Assembly (NCBI RefSeq): GCF_024704365.1
Contig: NZ_JAJDFY010000001.1
Location: 434,001 to 498,000 of the forward strand
From: Thermomonas sp. S9
Lineage (GTDB): Bacteria > Pseudomonadota > Gammaproteobacteria > Xanthomonadales > Xanthomonadaceae
Direction: 5' to 3'
Length of the DNA stretch: 64,000 bases
Shown here piece by piece: positions 17,134 to 27,043 of the stretch; the first letter of the stretch is position 1; the number at the start of each line of letters is the position of its first letter. A program made the position numbers and the translations under genes. The notes under the pieces were generated by a model, which was not told the origin of the DNA, made no database searches, and saw only the letters and a list, made by a program, of their open reading frames with translations.

Positions 17134-18111
17134 ATGTACGCCGCCTCGCCCGATTTCAATGATGTCCTCGACGCCGCGGCGCGCATCGCCGCGCATGTGC
17201 ACGCCACCCCGGTGCTCACGTCGCGTGCGCTCAACGCCGAGACCGGCGCGCGCCTGCACTTCAAGGCCGAGCACCTGCAGCGCATCGGGGCGTTCAAGTT
17301 CCGCGGCGCCTGCAATGCGGTGTTCGCGCTGGACGATGCCACCGCCGCCCGCGGCGTGGTGACGCATTCCTCCGGCAACCATGGCGCGGCGCTGGCGCTG
17401 GCCGCCCGCCTGCGCGGGATTGCCTGCCACGTGGTGGTGCCGGAAGGGGCGGTGCGCGCCAAGCTCGCGGCGATCGCGCACGCCGGCGCGCTGCTGCACC
17501 CCTGCGCGCCCACCATCGCCGCGCGCGAGGCCGCCTGCGCGCGGGTGCAGGCCGAGACCGGCGCCACCGTGGTGCATCCCTATGCCGATGCGCGCGTGAT
17601 CGCAGGCCAGGGCACCGCCGCGCTGGAACTGCTGCACACGGTGCCCGATCTGGATGCCGTGGTGGTGCCGCTGGGCGGCGGCGGGCTGGCCGCCGGCACC
17701 GCGCTGGCGGTGCGCGCGCTGGCACCGGCGTGCGAGTTGTTCCTGGCCGAACCCGAAGGCGCCGCCGACGGCGCGCGCTCGTTCGCGCGCGGTGCGCTCG
17801 ACCATGACTTCGTGCCCGATACCGTCTGCGACGGCCTGCGCGGCACCCTGGGCGCGCCCAATTTCGCCCTGCTGCGCGCATCGGGCGCGCGCGTGCTCAC
17901 CGTGGACGATGCGCGCACCGTGGCCGCGCTGCGCCTGCTGTGGACGCGCAGCAAGCAGCTGGTGGAGCCGTCGTCGGCGATCGCGCTGGCGGCGGTGCTG
18001 GCGCATCCGGCGCTGTTTTCCGGACGCCGGGTCGGGATCGTGCTGTCGGGCGGCAACGTCGACCTCGACGCGCTGCCGGCCCTGTTCGCCCTTGCAGGAG
18101 ACGCCGCGTGA
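17134..18111 (+). CDS. PLP-dependent threonine dehydratase/serine racemase-type enzyme
   Basis: Fold-type II PLP enzyme of the serine/threonine dehydratase family, about 325 residues with only the catalytic domain (no ACT domain). The PLP lysine sits in GAFKFRGACNA; SSGNHGAALALAA is the substrate-binding loop, GGGGLAAGTALAV the phosphate-binding loop, and SGGNVDLDAL the C-terminal motif. Short members of this group act as catabolic dehydratases (releasing ammonia), serine racemases or threo-3-hydroxyaspartate dehydratases, and sequence alone does not decide. ATG 17134 is chosen; a GTG at 17128 is in frame. It is coupled to the next gene by a 4-base overlap. Confidence 0.85.
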   Translation: MYAASPDFNDVLDAAARIAAHVHATPVLTSRALNAETGARLHFKAEHLQRIGAFKFRGACNAVFALDDATAARGVVTHSSGNHGAALALAARLRGIACHVVVPEGAVRAKLAAIAHAGALLHPCAPTIAAREAACARVQAETGATVVHPYADARVIAGQGTAALELLHTVPDLDAVVVPLGGGGLAAGTALAVRALAPACELFLAEPEGAADGARSFARGALDHDFVPDTVCDGLRGTLGAPNFALLRASGARVLTVDDARTVAALRLLWTRSKQLVEPSSAIALAAVLAHPALFSGRRVGIVLSGGNVDLDALPALFALAGDAA

Positions 18112-18533
18112 AGATCGATGGCAACCGCGCGCACGACCGCGCGATCGAACTGGTGCTGTCCTACTACGCCGCGTTCAACCGCGGCGACTGGGACGGCATG
18201 CTGGCGCTGCTGGCCGAGGAGGTGATCCACGATCTCAACCAGGGCCCGCGCGAAACCGGCAAGCCGGCGTTTGCCGCCTTCCTGCAGCGGATGGCGCGCT
18301 GCTACCGCGAGCAGCTGCGCGACGTGGTGGTGCTGGCCAGCGAGGACGGCACCCGCGCCGCCGCCGAGTACGTGGTGCACGGGCAGTACCTGCGGGCGGA
18401 TACCGGGCTGCCGCCCGCGCGCGGGCAGGCCTACGTGCTGCCGGGCGGGGCGTTCTTCGACCTGCGCGAAGGCCGCATCGCGCGGGTCAGCAACTACTAC
18501 AACCTCGAGGACTGGCTGGCGCAGGTGCGCTGA
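18108..18533 (+). CDS. SnoaL/NTF2-like protein, translationally coupled to the dehydratase
   Basis: 141 residues from GTG 18108, which overlaps the preceding stop as GTGA and has AGGAG 8 bases upstream. The pattern AIELVLSYYAAFNRGDWDGM, LLAEEVIHDLN, ETGKPAFAAFL and FFDLREGRIARVSNYYN is the SnoaL/ketosteroid-isomerase-like cone fold. Members include isomerases, cyclases and hydratases; the substrate here is unknown. The coupling suggests it acts with the PLP enzyme. Confidence 0.75.
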   Translation: MKIDGNRAHDRAIELVLSYYAAFNRGDWDGMLALLAEEVIHDLNQGPRETGKPAFAAFLQRMARCYREQLRDVVVLASEDGTRAAAEYVVHGQYLRADTGLPPARGQAYVLPGGAFFDLREGRIARVSNYYNLEDWLAQVR

Positions 18534-18542
18534 GGACGCGCC

Positions 18543-19475
18543 TCAGCCGCGCCGGCGGATCGGGATGCGCGCTACCGGCACCGCGGCCAGGTCGACCCCG
18601 TGTTCGCGGATCGGGGTGCCGGCCTCCGGCGCCCAGGCCATCGCGCTGATGATTTCCCAGCTGGCCGGCAGCCCGGACGCGGCGCGCCGGGCCTCGTAGG
18701 CCTCGGCCGCGACCGCGAAGCGGCGGCGCCCGGTCAGCGCGTGGCGGCGCGAGGCCAGCGCATTGGTGGCGCCCAGCGCGCGCAGTTCGCGCATCAGCGC
18801 CGGCATGTCCGGATACAGGCTGGTCTCGAGGTCGCGGTCCACCACCGGCTGGAAGAAGCCCGCGGCCACCAGCGCATCGCCCACCGCCGCCACGTCCATG
18901 AACGGGCTGACGTGCGGGGCCTCGTCGGCTTGCGCGAACGCATCGCGCAGCTCCCACAGGGTGTCCGGGCCGAAGGTGGAAAACAGCAGCAGCCCGTGCG
19001 GCTTGAGCACGCGGCGGAAGCCGGCCAGCACCGCCGGCAGATCCTCGACCCACTGCAGGCACAGATTGGAGAAGAGCACGTCCACGCTGGCCTCGGCCAG
19101 CGGCAGTGCGCGCGCATCCGCGCACACCGGCTGCGGGGTGGCCGCGAACGGATTGCGCAGCGGCAGTCCGGGCAGGCGCGGGGCGGCATTGGCGGCGCGC
19201 GCCTGGCGCAGCATCGGCAGCGCCAGATCCAGCGCGATGACGCGCGCCTTCGGCCAGCGCCTCTGCAGCATGCCGCTGGCGTGGCCGGTGCCGCTGCCCA
19301 GATCCAGCACCACCTGCGGCGGCGTGCGGCCGAGCGCGGGATCGTCGAGGTAGTCCAGCGCTTCCAGCAGCCGCGCTTCTACCAGCCGCTGCAGGCGCGC
19401 GGCGGCGTCGTAGCTGGCGGCCGAACGCGAGAACGCGCGCCGCACCTGGCGGGTATCGAACAGCGGCGCGCTCAT
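18543..19475 (-). CDS. bioC: Malonyl-ACP O-methyltransferase BioC
   Basis: Methylates malonyl-ACP so the fatty-acid pathway can build pimeloyl-ACP methyl ester for biotin. 310 residues. The opening [22 protein letters not shown] is the usual BioC start, AdoMet motif I is VLDLGSGTG (about 56-64), followed by [14 protein letters not shown] and [15 protein letters not shown]. Its ATG overlaps the bioH stop as ATGA, so the two are translated together. It is somewhat longer than many BioC proteins through its C-terminal tail. Confidence 0.92.
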   Translation of the reverse strand: MSAPLFDTRQVRRAFSRSAASYDAAARLQRLVEARLLEALDYLDDPALGRTPPQVVLDLGSGTGHASGMLQRRWPKARVIALDLALPMLRQARAANAAPRLPGLPLRNPFAATPQPVCADARALPLAEASVDVLFSNLCLQWVEDLPAVLAGFRRVLKPHGLLLFSTFGPDTLWELRDAFAQADEAPHVSPFMDVAAVGDALVAAGFFQPVVDRDLETSLYPDMPALMRELRALGATNALASRRHALTGRRRFAVAAEAYEARRAASGLPASWEIISAMAWAPEAGTPIREHGVDLAAVPVARIPIRRRG

Positions 19476-20260
19476 GCCGATGCTCCGTCGAGGAAGTCGC
19501 GCAGCGCGGTGGCCACCGCGTCGGCATGGGTCAGGAACGGCGCGTGCCCGGCATGCCCCACCTCGACGTAGCGCGCCTGCGGCGCCAGCGCGGCGGCGGC
19601 CTGCAGCGCGGCCGGGTTCACCAGGCGGTCGCGGCGGCCGCCCGGCCACAGGCTGGGCATGCGCAGCGCCGGCAGCGCCGCGCGCAGGTCGCAGGTTTCC
19701 AGCAGGCGCAGGCCGGCGGCCAGCACCTGCGGCACGGGCGCGCCGCGCGCCAGCACCGCCTCGCGCAGCAGGCGCAGCTCCTCGCGCATGTGCTCGGAGC
19801 CGAACGCCTCCAGCGCGAGGAAGCGTTCGACCGTGCCCTGCCAGTCCTGCGCCAGGGACTGTGCGAACTCGGTGAACACCTGTACCGGCATCCCGTGTGG
19901 CCAGCCGTCGCCGCGCACGAACTTCGGCGTGGCGCAGACCATCGCCAGCGCCGGCACCCGCTGCGGCGCCTGCTGCGCAGCGTGCAGGGCGATCAGCCCG
20001 CCCAGCGACCAGCCGCACCACGGCGCGGTGGGCACCGCGGCCAGCACCGCCTGTGCGCAGGCCTCCAGCGCCAGCGGCACGCCGGCATCGCGGCTGTGGC
20101 CGTGCCCCGGCAGGTCCACCACGTACAGGGTGCGCCGCGCGCGCAGCGCCTGCACCAGCGGCGCGAAGATACCACCGTGCATGGCCCAGCCATGCAGCAG
20201 CACCAGCGGCGGGCCGTCGCCCGTGATCTCCACGTGCAATGCGTTGTTCGGATCGGTCAT
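19472..20260 (-). CDS. bioH: Pimeloyl-ACP methyl ester carboxylesterase BioH
   Basis: Alpha/beta hydrolase that removes the methyl group from pimeloyl-ACP methyl ester. 262 residues from ATG 20260. [14 protein letters not shown] forms the oxyanion region, the nucleophile is Ser85 in GWSLGGL, the acid lies in [10 protein letters not shown] and the base in [18 protein letters not shown] box (20319-20324 reversed) lies about 60 bases upstream. It forms an operon with bioC. Confidence 0.92.
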   Translation of the reverse strand: MTDPNNALHVEITGDGPPLVLLHGWAMHGGIFAPLVQALRARRTLYVVDLPGHGHSRDAGVPLALEACAQAVLAAVPTAPWCGWSLGGLIALHAAQQAPQRVPALAMVCATPKFVRGDGWPHGMPVQVFTEFAQSLAQDWQGTVERFLALEAFGSEHMREELRLLREAVLARGAPVPQVLAAGLRLLETCDLRAALPALRMPSLWPGGRRDRLVNPAALQAAAALAPQARYVEVGHAGHAPFLTHADAVATALRDFLDGASA

Positions 20261-20318
20261 GGGGATTCCTGCCAGTGATGCGGCGCGGCAGGCGGAAACG
20301 GAAGCGGAACGGATGTGC

Positions 20319-20324
20319 ATTATC
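20319..20324 (-). promoter_or_regulatory. Candidate -10 box for bioH-bioC
   Basis: Reverse strand reads GCGCGATAATGC in the 126-bp divergent interval between bioH and the aldehyde dehydrogenase gene. No strong -35 element and no BirA-type operator are seen. Confidence 0.35.
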
Positions 20325-20386
20325 GCGCGAAGCTCACGCCGCCCGGCGTATCGTTTCCGCACCGTCATCGTTCCCGGAGGAGGCCA

Positions 20387-21859
20387 ATGGACGCTTCGAC
20401 TCGCCTCGCGCTTGCCGACCCTGATCTTTTTCGCCAGCAGGCGCTGATCGACGGCCGCTGGTGCGCGGCCGACGCCGGCGGTACCTGCGCCGTGCACGAC
20501 CCGGTCGACGGCCTGCCGTTGGGCACGGTGCCGGACATGGGCGCGGCCGAAACCCGGCGCGCGATCGCCGCCGCGCATGCCGCCTTTCCCGCGTGGGCGG
20601 GCCAGACCGCCAAACAGCGGGCGCAGGTGCTGCGGCGGATGGCCGATCTGATGCTGCAACACCAGGAAGACCTGGCGCGGCTGATGACCGCCGAGCAGGG
20701 CAAGCCGCTGACGGAGGCGCGCGCCGAGATCGCCTATTCGGCGAGCTATTTCGAATGGTTCGGCGAGCAGGCCAAGCGCATGGACGGCGAGGTGATCCCG
20801 GGCCACGTGGATGGCGTGCGCATCCTCACCCTGCGCCAGCCGGTGGGCGTGGTGGCGGCGATCACGCCGTGGAACTTCCCGTCCGCGATGCTGGGGCGCA
20901 AGCTTGGCGCGGCGCTGGCCGCCGGCTGCACGGTGGTGTGCAAGCCGGCGCTGCAGACCCCGCTGTCGGCGCTGGCCCTGGGCGTGATCGCCGAGCGCGC
21001 GGGGCTGATGCCGGGCGCGTTCAACATCGTCACCGGCCAGGATGCCGCGGCCATCGGCCAGGAGATGACCGCCAATCCGCAGGTGCGCAAGCTCACCTTC
21101 ACCGGCTCCACCGCGGTCGGCAAGCGGCTGATGGCGCAGTGCGCGGACGATCTCAAGCGGCTCTCGCTGGAGCTGGGCGGCAATGCCCCGTTCATCGTGT
21201 TCGACGATGCCGACCTCGATGCCGCGGTCGCCGGCGCGATCGCCAGCAAGTTCCGCAACAGCGGCCAGACCTGCGTGTGCGCCAACCGGCTGCTGGTGCA
21301 GGAGGGCATCTACGATGCCTTCGCGGACAAGCTGGTCGAGGCGGCGCGCAAGCTGCGGGTGGGGCCGGGCCTGTCCGGCGCGAGCGACCAGGGGCCGCTG
21401 ATCGATGCCAAGGCGCTCGCGAAAGTGGAAGCGCACGTGGCCGACGCGCTGGCCAAGGGCGCGCGGCTGGCGCTGGGCGGCCGCCGGCACGCGCTGGGCG
21501 GCACGTTCTATGAACCGACCGTGCTGCTGGACGCCACGCCGGAGATGCGGCTGGCGCAGGAGGAAACCTTCGGGCCGGTGGCGCCGCTGCTGCGCTTCAA
21601 CACGGAGGACGAGGCCATTGCGCTGGCCAACGCCACCGAGTTCGGGCTGGCCGGCTATTTCTACACCCGCGACCTGGCACGCGCCTGGCGGGTGGCCGAG
21701 GCGCTGCAGTGCGGGATGGTCGGCCTCAATACCGGGCTGATTTCCACCGAGGTCGCGCCGTTCGGCGGGATCAAGCAGTCCGGCTTCGGGCGCGAAGGCT
21801 CGCAGCACGGGCTGGACGACTACACGGCGATCAAATATCTGTGCCTGGGCGGGCTGTAG
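20387..21859 (+). CDS. gabD: NAD(P)-dependent succinate-semialdehyde dehydrogenase
   Basis: 490 residues from ATG 20387 behind a strong [35 protein letters not shown], the general base in [18 protein letters not shown] and the nucleophile in GQTCVCANR match GabD of the aldehyde dehydrogenase superfamily, which oxidises succinate semialdehyde to succinate in GABA degradation. The C-terminal [14 protein letters not shown] is typical. It lies on the opposite strand between bioH and bioF, and its last 29 bases overlap the 3' end of bioF. No GABA transaminase is nearby. Confidence 0.9.
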   Translation: MDASTRLALADPDLFRQQALIDGRWCAADAGGTCAVHDPVDGLPLGTVPDMGAAETRRAIAAAHAAFPAWAGQTAKQRAQVLRRMADLMLQHQEDLARLMTAEQGKPLTEARAEIAYSASYFEWFGEQAKRMDGEVIPGHVDGVRILTLRQPVGVVAAITPWNFPSAMLGRKLGAALAAGCTVVCKPALQTPLSALALGVIAERAGLMPGAFNIVTGQDAAAIGQEMTANPQVRKLTFTGSTAVGKRLMAQCADDLKRLSLELGGNAPFIVFDDADLDAAVAGAIASKFRNSGQTCVCANRLLVQEGIYDAFADKLVEAARKLRVGPGLSGASDQGPLIDAKALAKVEAHVADALAKGARLALGGRRHALGGTFYEPTVLLDATPEMRLAQEETFGPVAPLLRFNTEDEAIALANATEFGLAGYFYTRDLARAWRVAEALQCGMVGLNTGLISTEVAPFGGIKQSGFGREGSQHGLDDYTAIKYLCLGGL

Positions 21860-23057
21860 CGCCAGCGAGCCGGTCGTGGACGCGCGCCAGCGCGTCCAGC
21901 AGGGTGCGCAGCTGGGCTTCGTGTGTGCGGCCGACAGGGTGATACGCAGGCGCGCGCGGCCTTCCGGCACGGTTGGCGGACGGATCGCGCCGACCCAGAG
22001 GCCCTGCGCCTCCAGCGCCTGCGCCAGCGCCAGCGCGCGCGCGTCGTCGCCGCAGTGCAGCGGCTGGATCGGGGTGTCGGAGTCGAGCAGCGGCAGCCCG
22101 AGCCGGCGCGCGCCGGCGCGGAAGCGGGCCACCAGTTCCGCCAGCCGCGCGCGCCGCCAGCTCATCGCGGCGCGCGCGCTGGACCGCCGCCAGCGAGGCC
22201 GCGGCCAGCGCCGGCGGCAGCGCGGTGGTGTAGATGTAGGGGCGCGCGGTTTCCGCCAGGTGCCGCACCAGATCCGCCTCGCCCACCACCAGCGCGCCGT
22301 AGCCGCCCAGCGCCTTGCCCAGGGTCACCAGCCGCAGCGGCACCGCGCCGTGATCGAGCCCGGCGGCGGCCACGCTGCCGCGGCCTTCCTCGCCGAGCAC
22401 CCCAGTTGCATGCGCCTCGTCGATGTAGAGCGTGGCGCGCTGCGCGCGCGCGATCAGCGCCAACGCGCGCAGCGGGGCGATGTCGCCGTCCATGCTGAAC
22501 ACCCCGTCGCTGGCCAGCAGCGCGGCACCTTCGGGGGCGGCCCGCAGCTGACGCAGCGCGCCTTCGGGATCGGCGTGCGGATAGCGGCGCAGCGCGCAGC
22601 CGGCCAGGCGCGCGCCGTCGATCAGGCTGGCGTGGTTGAGGCGGTCCTGCACGCACACGTCGCCCTCGCCCAGCAGCGCCTGGACCACCGCCAGATTGGC
22701 CAGATAGCCGCTGCCCAGCAGCAGTGCCGCCGGCGCCTGCAGCCAGTCGGCCACCGCCAGCTCCAGCGCGACGTGCGCGGCGTGGTGGCCGCACACCAGA
22801 TGCGAGGCCACGCCGCCGGCGCCGCTGCGCGCCGCCTCGTCCTGCAGCGCGCCGCTGACGGTGTAATGCCGGGCCAGGCCCAGATAGTCGTTGCCGCAGA
22901 AGTCCAGCAGCCAGCGGGTGGCGCCGCCGTCCCCGGCCTGCACCTCGCAGCGCATGCCGTCGCGGCGCAGCACGGTGCGCCGCACGCGCAGGCGCTGCTG
23001 GTCGATGCGCTGCTGGCGCAGGGTGGCGATGCGGGCGGTCAGCAGCGGCCGCGACAT
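21831..23057 (-). CDS. bioF: 8-amino-7-oxononanoate synthase BioF (two frameshifts)
   Basis: PLP enzyme condensing pimeloyl-ACP with alanine. From ATG 23057: [57 protein letters not shown] and the PLP lysine in [11 protein letters not shown]. The C-terminal part continues in a second frame ([35 protein letters not shown]) and a third ([16 protein letters not shown]). The first break is repaired by removing one base of the CAGCTCA heptamer at 22158-22164; the second is a missing base near 21928. It follows bioB with a 6-base gap. Probably functional in the organism. Confidence 0.88.
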   Translation of the reverse strand: MSRPLLTARIATLRQQRIDQQRLRVRRTVLRRDGMRCEVQAGDGGATRWLLDFCGNDYLGLARHYTVSGALQDEAARSGAGGVASHLVCGHHAAHVALELAVADWLQAPAALLLGSGYLANLAVVQALLGEGDVCVQDRLNHASLIDGARLAGCALRRYPHADPEGALRQLRAAPEGAALLASDGVFSMDGDIAPLRALALIARAQRATLYIDEAHATGVLGEEGRGSVAAAGLDHGAVPLRLVTLGKALGGYGALVVGEADLVRHLAETARPYIYTTALPPALAAASLAAVQRARRDELAARAAGGTGGPLPRRRAPARAAAARLRHPDPAAALRRRRARAGAGAGAGGAGPLGRRDPSANRAGRPRAPAYHPVGRTHEAQLRTLLDALARVHDRLAGATARPGTDI

Positions 23058-23063
23058 GTCCGC

Positions 23064-24098
23064 TCAGGCGGCTTCGGTGATGCCGGCGTGGACGGTGGTG
23101 GTACAGGCGTCGATGCGGTCGTCCGGCACCGATTCCACCGCCATCGGGCGCAGCCCCAGGCGCGCGAACAGGGCTTGATCGTGCGCGGTGTCGGGGTTGC
23201 CGGTGGTCAAGAGCTTCTCGCCGTAGAAGATCGAATTCGCGCCGGCCAGGAAGCACAGCGCCTGCAGCTCGTCGCTCATGGTTTCGCGCCCGGCGGACAG
23301 GCGCACCATCGATTTCGGCATCAGGATGCGGGCCACGGCGATGGTGCGCACGAACTCGAACGGATCCAGTTCGACGGTGCCATGCAGAGGGGTGCCTTCC
23401 ACCTGCACCAGGCGGTTGATCGGCACCGAGTCCGGATGCGCCGGCAGGTTGGCCAGGGTCTGCAGCAGGCCCGCGCGCTGATGGCGCGATTCGCCCATGC
23501 CCACGATCCCGCCGCAGCAGGTCTTCAGGCCAGCGTCGCGCACGTGGGTCAGGGTGTCCAGGCGGTCCTGCATCTGCCGGGTGTGGATGATGTCGCCGTA
23601 GTACTCGGGGTCGGTGTCGAGGTTGTGGTTGTAGTAGTCCAGCCCGGCGTCTTTCAGCGCCTGCGCCTGCGCGCCGCTGAGCATGCCGAGGGTGGCGCAG
23701 GTCTCCAGCCCCAGCGCCTTCACCGCGCGGATCATCGCCGCCACCTTCGGGATGTCGCGGTCCTTCGGGCTGCGCCAGGCCGCGCCCATGCAGAAGCGGG
23801 TGGCACCGGCGGCCTTGGCCTGCCTGGCGCGCTCGGCCACCGCCTCGGTCTCCATCAGCTTGGTCGCCGCGACGCCGGTGTGGTAGCGCGCCGCCTGCGG
23901 GCAATAGCCGCAATCCTCCGGGCAGCCGCCGGTCTTCACCGACAGCAGGGTGGAGACCTGCACTTCGCTGGGATCGAAATGCTGGCGATGCGCGCAGGCG
24001 GCGCGGTGCAGCAGTTCGGGGAAGGGAAGCGCGAACAGGGCCTCGACTTCGGCGCGGCTCCAGTCGTGGCGGTTGGGGAAATCGGCGACTTCAGGCAT
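23064..24098 (-). CDS. bioB: Biotin synthase BioB
   Basis: Radical-SAM enzyme inserting sulfur into dethiobiotin. 344 residues. The cluster motif [10 protein letters not shown], followed by [19 protein letters not shown] and [13 protein letters not shown], is diagnostic. The R and N segment [15 protein letters not shown] and [17 protein letters not shown] complete the family pattern. It is first in the minus-strand bioB-bioF pair and divergent from comF, with a 49-bp gap in which the promoters must lie. Confidence 0.97.
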   Translation of the reverse strand: MPEVADFPNRHDWSRAEVEALFALPFPELLHRAACAHRQHFDPSEVQVSTLLSVKTGGCPEDCGYCPQAARYHTGVAATKLMETEAVAERARQAKAAGATRFCMGAAWRSPKDRDIPKVAAMIRAVKALGLETCATLGMLSGAQAQALKDAGLDYYNHNLDTDPEYYGDIIHTRQMQDRLDTLTHVRDAGLKTCCGGIVGMGESRHQRAGLLQTLANLPAHPDSVPINRLVQVEGTPLHGTVELDPFEFVRTIAVARILMPKSMVRLSAGRETMSDELQALCFLAGANSIFYGEKLLTTGNPDTAHDQALFARLGLRPMAVESVPDDRIDACTTTVHAGITEAA

Positions 24099-24147
24099 GG
24101 GGGTTTACCGACGGACGGACGATGGGCAGGCCGGCAGTCTGGAGCGC

Positions 24148-24868
24148 ATGCCGATCACCGTCAACCAACCCTGCGCACCGAAAGTTGACGATGCCTCGCT
24201 GGGCTGGCTGCTGCCGCCGCGCTGCGTGGTGTGCGGCACGCGCGGAATGCCGGGGTGCGATCTGTGCGCGGACTGCCTGGCCATGCTGCCGCCGGCGCGC
24301 CAGGCCTGCCCACGCTGCGCCTGTCCACGTGCTGACGGCGCGCTGTGTCCGGAGTGCCGGCGGATCGCGCCCGATTTCCCGCTGGCGCGGGTGCGGGCCG
24401 CCTTCGCCTACGCCTTCCCGCTCGACCTGCTGCTGCCGCGGCTGAAGTTCCATGGCGATTTCGCCGCCGGCCAGGTCCTGGCGCAATGCATGGCCGCGCA
24501 CTTTGCGGCCGCACCGGCGCCGCAGGCGCTGCTGCCCGTGCCCCTGCATCGCGCGCCTGCGGCGGCGCGGCTACGACCAGGCGCTGGAGCTGGCGCGGCC
24601 GCTGGCGCGCGCGCTCGGGCTACCGCTGCGCACCGATCTGCTGCAGCGCGGCCGCGCCACCGCCGCGCAGACCCGGCTGGACGCCGCCGCCCGCCGCCGC
24701 AATCTGCAGGGTGCATTCGCGGTCCGTGCGCGTGCACCGCTGCCGGCACACGTGGTGCTGCTGGATGACGTGATGACCACCGGCGCCACCCTGCACGCCG
24801 CCGCTGCCGCCCTGCGCGCGGCCGGGGTGGCCCGGGTGGAGGCGTGGGTCTGTGCGCGGGTGGCGTGA
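24148..24868 (+). CDS. comF: ComF-family phosphoribosyltransferase-like protein (frameshifted)
   Basis: Family linked to DNA uptake/competence. The N-terminal zinc ribbon has four CxxC-like pairs (PRCVVCG, CDLCADC, CPRCACP, CPECRR). The PRTase domain ends with the PRPP loop VVLLDDVMTTGATL. The parts join when one base is removed near 24552, giving the conserved PVPLH...LRRRGYDQALELARPLA. Corrected length about 240 residues. GGAG precedes ATG 24148. Its position divergent to bioB is the same as in Xanthomonas. It converges on ubiA with only 13 bp between the stops. Confidence 0.88.
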
Positions 24869-24881
24869 GCAGTGCGGCGGA

Positions 24882-25799
24882 TCAGGCGGCGAGCGTCTTC
24901 GCGCGCAGGGCAAAGTCCAGTGCGATGCCGGCGAAGAGGGTCAGGCCCACCCAGTGGTTGTGCAGGAAGGCGCGGAAGCAGTCGGCGCGGGCGCGGCTGC
25001 GTGCGATCCCGAACTCCCAGGCCACCAGCACCACCGCCACGCCCAGGCCCGCCCAATACCACGGCCCCATGCCCGCGCTGCGCCCGGCCAGCGCCAGCGC
25101 CGCGAACATGCCGGCGTACAGCACGCCCTGCGCGATGAGGTCCAGCTCGCCGAACAGGATCGCGGTGGACTTCGCGCCCATGCGGATATCGTCCTCGCGG
25201 TCCACCATCGCATACCAGGTGTCGTAGGCGGTGGCCCAGAAGACGTTGGCCACGTACAGCACCCACGCCAGCGGCGGCACGCTGCCGGTCAGCGCGGCGA
25301 ACGCCATCGGAATGCCCCAGCCGAAGGCCATCCCCAGGTACACCTGCGGCAGGTAGGTATAGCGCTTGAGGTAGGGATAGCTGGCGGCCAGGAACACCCC
25401 GATCACACTCATCCATACCGTCAGCCGGTTGAGCGTCAGCACCAGGGCGAAGGCGACCAGCATCAGCGCCGCGAACACGGCCAGCGCCTCGCGCGCGGAT
25501 ACCGCGCCGGTCACCAGCGGCCGCGCGCGGGTGCGCTCCACATGGCCGTCCAGCCAGCGGTCGGCGTAATCGTTGATCACGCAGCCGGCCGAGCGGGTCA
25601 GCCACACCCCGAGCGTGAATACCAGCAGCGGCCACGCCGGCGGCATGCCCTTGGCCGCCATCCACAGCCCCCACCAGGTCGGCCACAGCAGCAGCAGCCA
25701 GCCGATCGGGCGGTCGCCGCGCACCAGCCGCCAGTACTGGGGCAGGCGTTCACGCCAGAGGGCAGGAGCGGTCAGTGCAGGGCCGTTGCGGTCGTTCAT
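24882..25799 (-). CDS. ubiA: 4-hydroxybenzoate octaprenyltransferase UbiA
   Basis: Inner-membrane prenyltransferase of ubiquinone synthesis. 305 residues from ATG 25799. The first aspartate-rich motif is [18 protein letters not shown], followed by RPLVTGAVS; the second is [12 protein letters not shown]. About nine hydrophobic helices are evident. The frame is open upstream to an in-frame ATG at 25862, but ATG 25799 ([15 protein letters not shown]) fits family length. No chorismate lyase gene (ubiC) is adjacent. Confidence 0.93.
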   Translation of the reverse strand: MNDRNGPALTAPALWRERLPQYWRLVRGDRPIGWLLLLWPTWWGLWMAAKGMPPAWPLLVFTLGVWLTRSAGCVINDYADRWLDGHVERTRARPLVTGAVSAREALAVFAALMLVAFALVLTLNRLTVWMSVIGVFLAASYPYLKRYTYLPQVYLGMAFGWGIPMAFAALTGSVPPLAWVLYVANVFWATAYDTWYAMVDREDDIRMGAKSTAILFGELDLIAQGVLYAGMFAALALAGRSAGMGPWYWAGLGVAVVLVAWEFGIARSRARADCFRAFLHNHWVGLTLFAGIALDFALRAKTLAA

Positions 25800-25920
25800 C
25801 GCGGTCGGATCAAAAAGGCAGCCGCCATCCTGCCAAATCCGCAACCGACAGCCCACTGTCAAATGGCCGCAACCCGGGGACGGCAGGCTGGCGTGACTGT
25901 ATCTTTGGGCCTACCTGCCG

Positions 25921-27036
25921 ATGTCGCCGCTGCTCGCCCTGGCCATGCTCGCCGCGCCTGCCTGCCCGGTGCCTGCCGCATTCCCGCCGGAGCCGGCGCG
26001 CGCCGCGCGGGTGCTGGTGTACGGCCACCGCGGCGCCAGTGCGCTGCGTCCGGAACACGCCCTGGCCAGCTACGCCAAAGCGATTGCGGATGGTGCGGAT
26101 GCGATCGAGCCAGACCTGGTCATGACGCGCGACGGGGTGCTGGTGGCGCGCCATGAGAATGAGATCGGCGGCACCACCGACGTGGCGGCGCATCCGGAAT
26201 TCGCCGGGCGTCGCACGACCAAAATCATCGACGGTGAAGCCGTCACGGGCTGGTTTACCGAGGACTTCACCCTCGCCGAGCTGAAGACCCTGCGTGCAAA
26301 AGAGCGGTTGCCGGAGCTGCGCGGCACCGCCTGGGACGGCCAGTTCCAGGTGCCAACCCTGGACGAAATCATCGCCTTCACCGCGGCCGAGGCTGCTGCG
26401 CGCGGGCGCACCATCGGACTGGTGCCGGAGCTCAAGCACTCCACCTATTTCCGCGCCCACGGGTTGCCGATGGAGGAGGCGCTGCTCGCGGTCCTGCAGG
26501 CGCATGCCTATACCCGGCAGGCGCCGGTGGAGATCCAGTCGTTCGAGATCGGCAACCTGCGCGCATTGCGCCAGACCTTGGGCCAGGCGCATCCCAACAT
26601 CCGTCTGCTGCAGCTGATCGACGATCCGGAGCTCAAGCCGGGCGACGTGCTGGCCGCCGGCGGCGCGCTGACCTATGCGCAGATGCTGGCGCCGGTCGGC
26701 CTGCGTGAGATAGCCCGGTATGCCGATGCGATCGGCCCCGACTACCACGCGGTGATCCCGTTCGATGCCAATGGCTGCCTCGGCGCACCGACGCCACTGG
26801 TGCGCGATGCGCACGCCGCCGGGCTGGAGGTGCACGTCTACACCTTCCGCCCGGAGAACGTCTTCCTGGCCCGCCAGTTCCGCGAAGGCGACAGCCCGGC
26901 GACGATCCCGGCCAACGGCATGGTGCGCCAGATCCGGCATTACCTGCGCACCGGGATCGATGCGTTCTTCACCGACGATCCTGCCGGCGGCCGCCGCGCG
27001 GTGGATGCCGGTCCGCTTTCCCCTGCCAAACGCTGA
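25921..27036 (+). CDS. glpQ: Secreted glycerophosphodiester phosphodiesterase (GlpQ type)
   Basis: Hydrolyses glycerophosphodiesters to glycerol 3-phosphate and an alcohol, here probably in the periplasm. 371 residues with a short N-terminal signal (MSPLLALAMLAAPACP). The GDPD catalytic segment VYGHRGASALRPEHALASY, the metal ligands in AIEPDLVMTRDGVLVARHE and the C-terminal GIDAFFTDDP are clear. The gene is followed after 7 bases by a type I phosphodiesterase and then a TonB receptor. A half-site resembling a Pho box (CTGTCAA) lies upstream, but no full box is seen. Confidence 0.9.
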   Translation: MSPLLALAMLAAPACPVPAAFPPEPARAARVLVYGHRGASALRPEHALASYAKAIADGADAIEPDLVMTRDGVLVARHENEIGGTTDVAAHPEFAGRRTTKIIDGEAVTGWFTEDFTLAELKTLRAKERLPELRGTAWDGQFQVPTLDEIIAFTAAEAAARGRTIGLVPELKHSTYFRAHGLPMEEALLAVLQAHAYTRQAPVEIQSFEIGNLRALRQTLGQAHPNIRLLQLIDDPELKPGDVLAAGGALTYAQMLAPVGLREIARYADAIGPDYHAVIPFDANGCLGAPTPLVRDAHAAGLEVHVYTFRPENVFLARQFREGDSPATIPANGMVRQIRHYLRTGIDAFFTDDPAGGRRAVDAGPLSPAKR

Positions 27037-27043
27037 GCCTCCC

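Noticed and set aside
25862-25920. Pho box upstream of glpQ
   Set aside because: Only one CTGTCAA half-site is present; the second 11-bp-spaced half is missing.
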